Made by a program: the position numbers and the translations under genes. Of a DNA stretch of 64,000 nucleotides, positions 63,713-64,000 are shown piece by piece. The notes beneath the pieces are model-generated. The model did not search any database and was not told where the DNA came from. It saw nothing but the letters and a program-made list of their open reading frames with translations. Source of the DNA: Petrosia ficiformis. Its lineage: Eukaryota; Porifera; Demospongiae; Haplosclerida; Petrosiidae. Each line of letters begins with the position of its first letter. Position 1 is the stretch's first letter. The stretch is from assembly GCA_947044365.1 (NCBI GenBank), contig OX345636.1:42663537-42727536 (forward strand). The letters run 5' to 3'.

Positions 63713-64000
63713 CAAAATGTGACTATATGAATATGGATTGTCATATTATAACCACACCCACCTTAATCAACTTTGTGTGAGGTGTGGCTCAACATCACTC
63801 CTGTCAAATACTGCAAGCGCGACATCTACTCGCGTAGGAAGTACTGGAAAATTGGGTGGGCTGAGTGGCGGCGTGCGAACCGCGCCGCGAGAATTTTTGG
63901 TTTGTTAATTATTCATGAGGGGTGTGGCTAATTAGACATATTAATTATCTCAAAAATAATAATTATCTGCGCAATAATTAGAAATTCGGAAGCTTACAAT
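63713..64000. other. Presumed 5' flank of the right gene
   Basis: No gene seen. It contains the GC-rich patch noted for the leader exon, and GGTGTGGCT occurs twice. Too short to say more. Confidence 0.35.

Noticed and set aside
63630..63720. Leader exon as a coding first exon
   Set aside because: No ATG in the one open frame, and the frame is broken in the 27658 copy; a non-coding leader fits all three copies.

Overview
This is an AT-rich metazoan genomic window, most likely from a demosponge. The organism call is an inference and needs a database search. It rests on short introns, calcium-binding EGF domains each coded by one phase 1-1 exon, somatomedin B exons, SEA-like exons, and many decayed DNA transposons with HIRAN, Ulp1-like and RecQ-like fragments. 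I see no prokaryotic operon logic and no CRISPR array. No tRNA or rRNA gene is supportable.

The host content is a cluster of paralogous multi-exon genes, all on the minus strand and so read from right to left. The right gene (about 63.7 to 33.56 kb) has a leader exon, a signal-peptide exon (61941-62013), a somatomedin B exon, 25 intact EGF exons, SEA-like exons, a transmembrane exon, and two cytoplasmic exons ending at 33557. The middle gene (about 27.7 to 11.93 kb) starts with a near-identical signal-peptide exon. It carries 21 intact EGF exons and one broken one, and ends in a short cysteine-rich exon without a membrane segment. A third start (leader 2808, signal peptide 996-1098, somatomedin B 686-823) runs off the left edge. 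Between them (4.5-9.3 kb) lies a headless block that matches the first part of the right gene.

Two EGF-exon arrays dominate the window. At 14.1-18.2 kb there are 15 exons, ten of them in five almost identical copies of a 578-bp two-exon unit. At 44.2-48.0 kb there are 14 exons of two alternating types about 280 bp apart. Introns are as conserved as exons, which points to recent unequal exchange at DNA level. Because every exon is phase 1-1, copy number can change without breaking the reading frame.

The introns are full of mobile DNA. There is a Tc1/mariner composite at 20.8-24.8 kb and a pogo-like element at 50.06-52.03 kb. A hAT-like element with an 8-bp target duplication at 53.73-54.81 kb holds a 52-bp minisatellite. 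A nested TIR element lies at 42.05-43.2 kb, several MITE families are present, and there is a perfect 139-bp-arm palindrome at 38.1-38.4 kb. A family of elements starting TAGTCT appears at 3.07, 10.08-11.37, 23.52-24.57 and 27.95 kb. Its members show about 9-bp target duplications and carry a paired-CxxC protein gene, and in one copy a RecQ-like helicase fragment as well. That family and the two EGF arrays are the most interesting material here.
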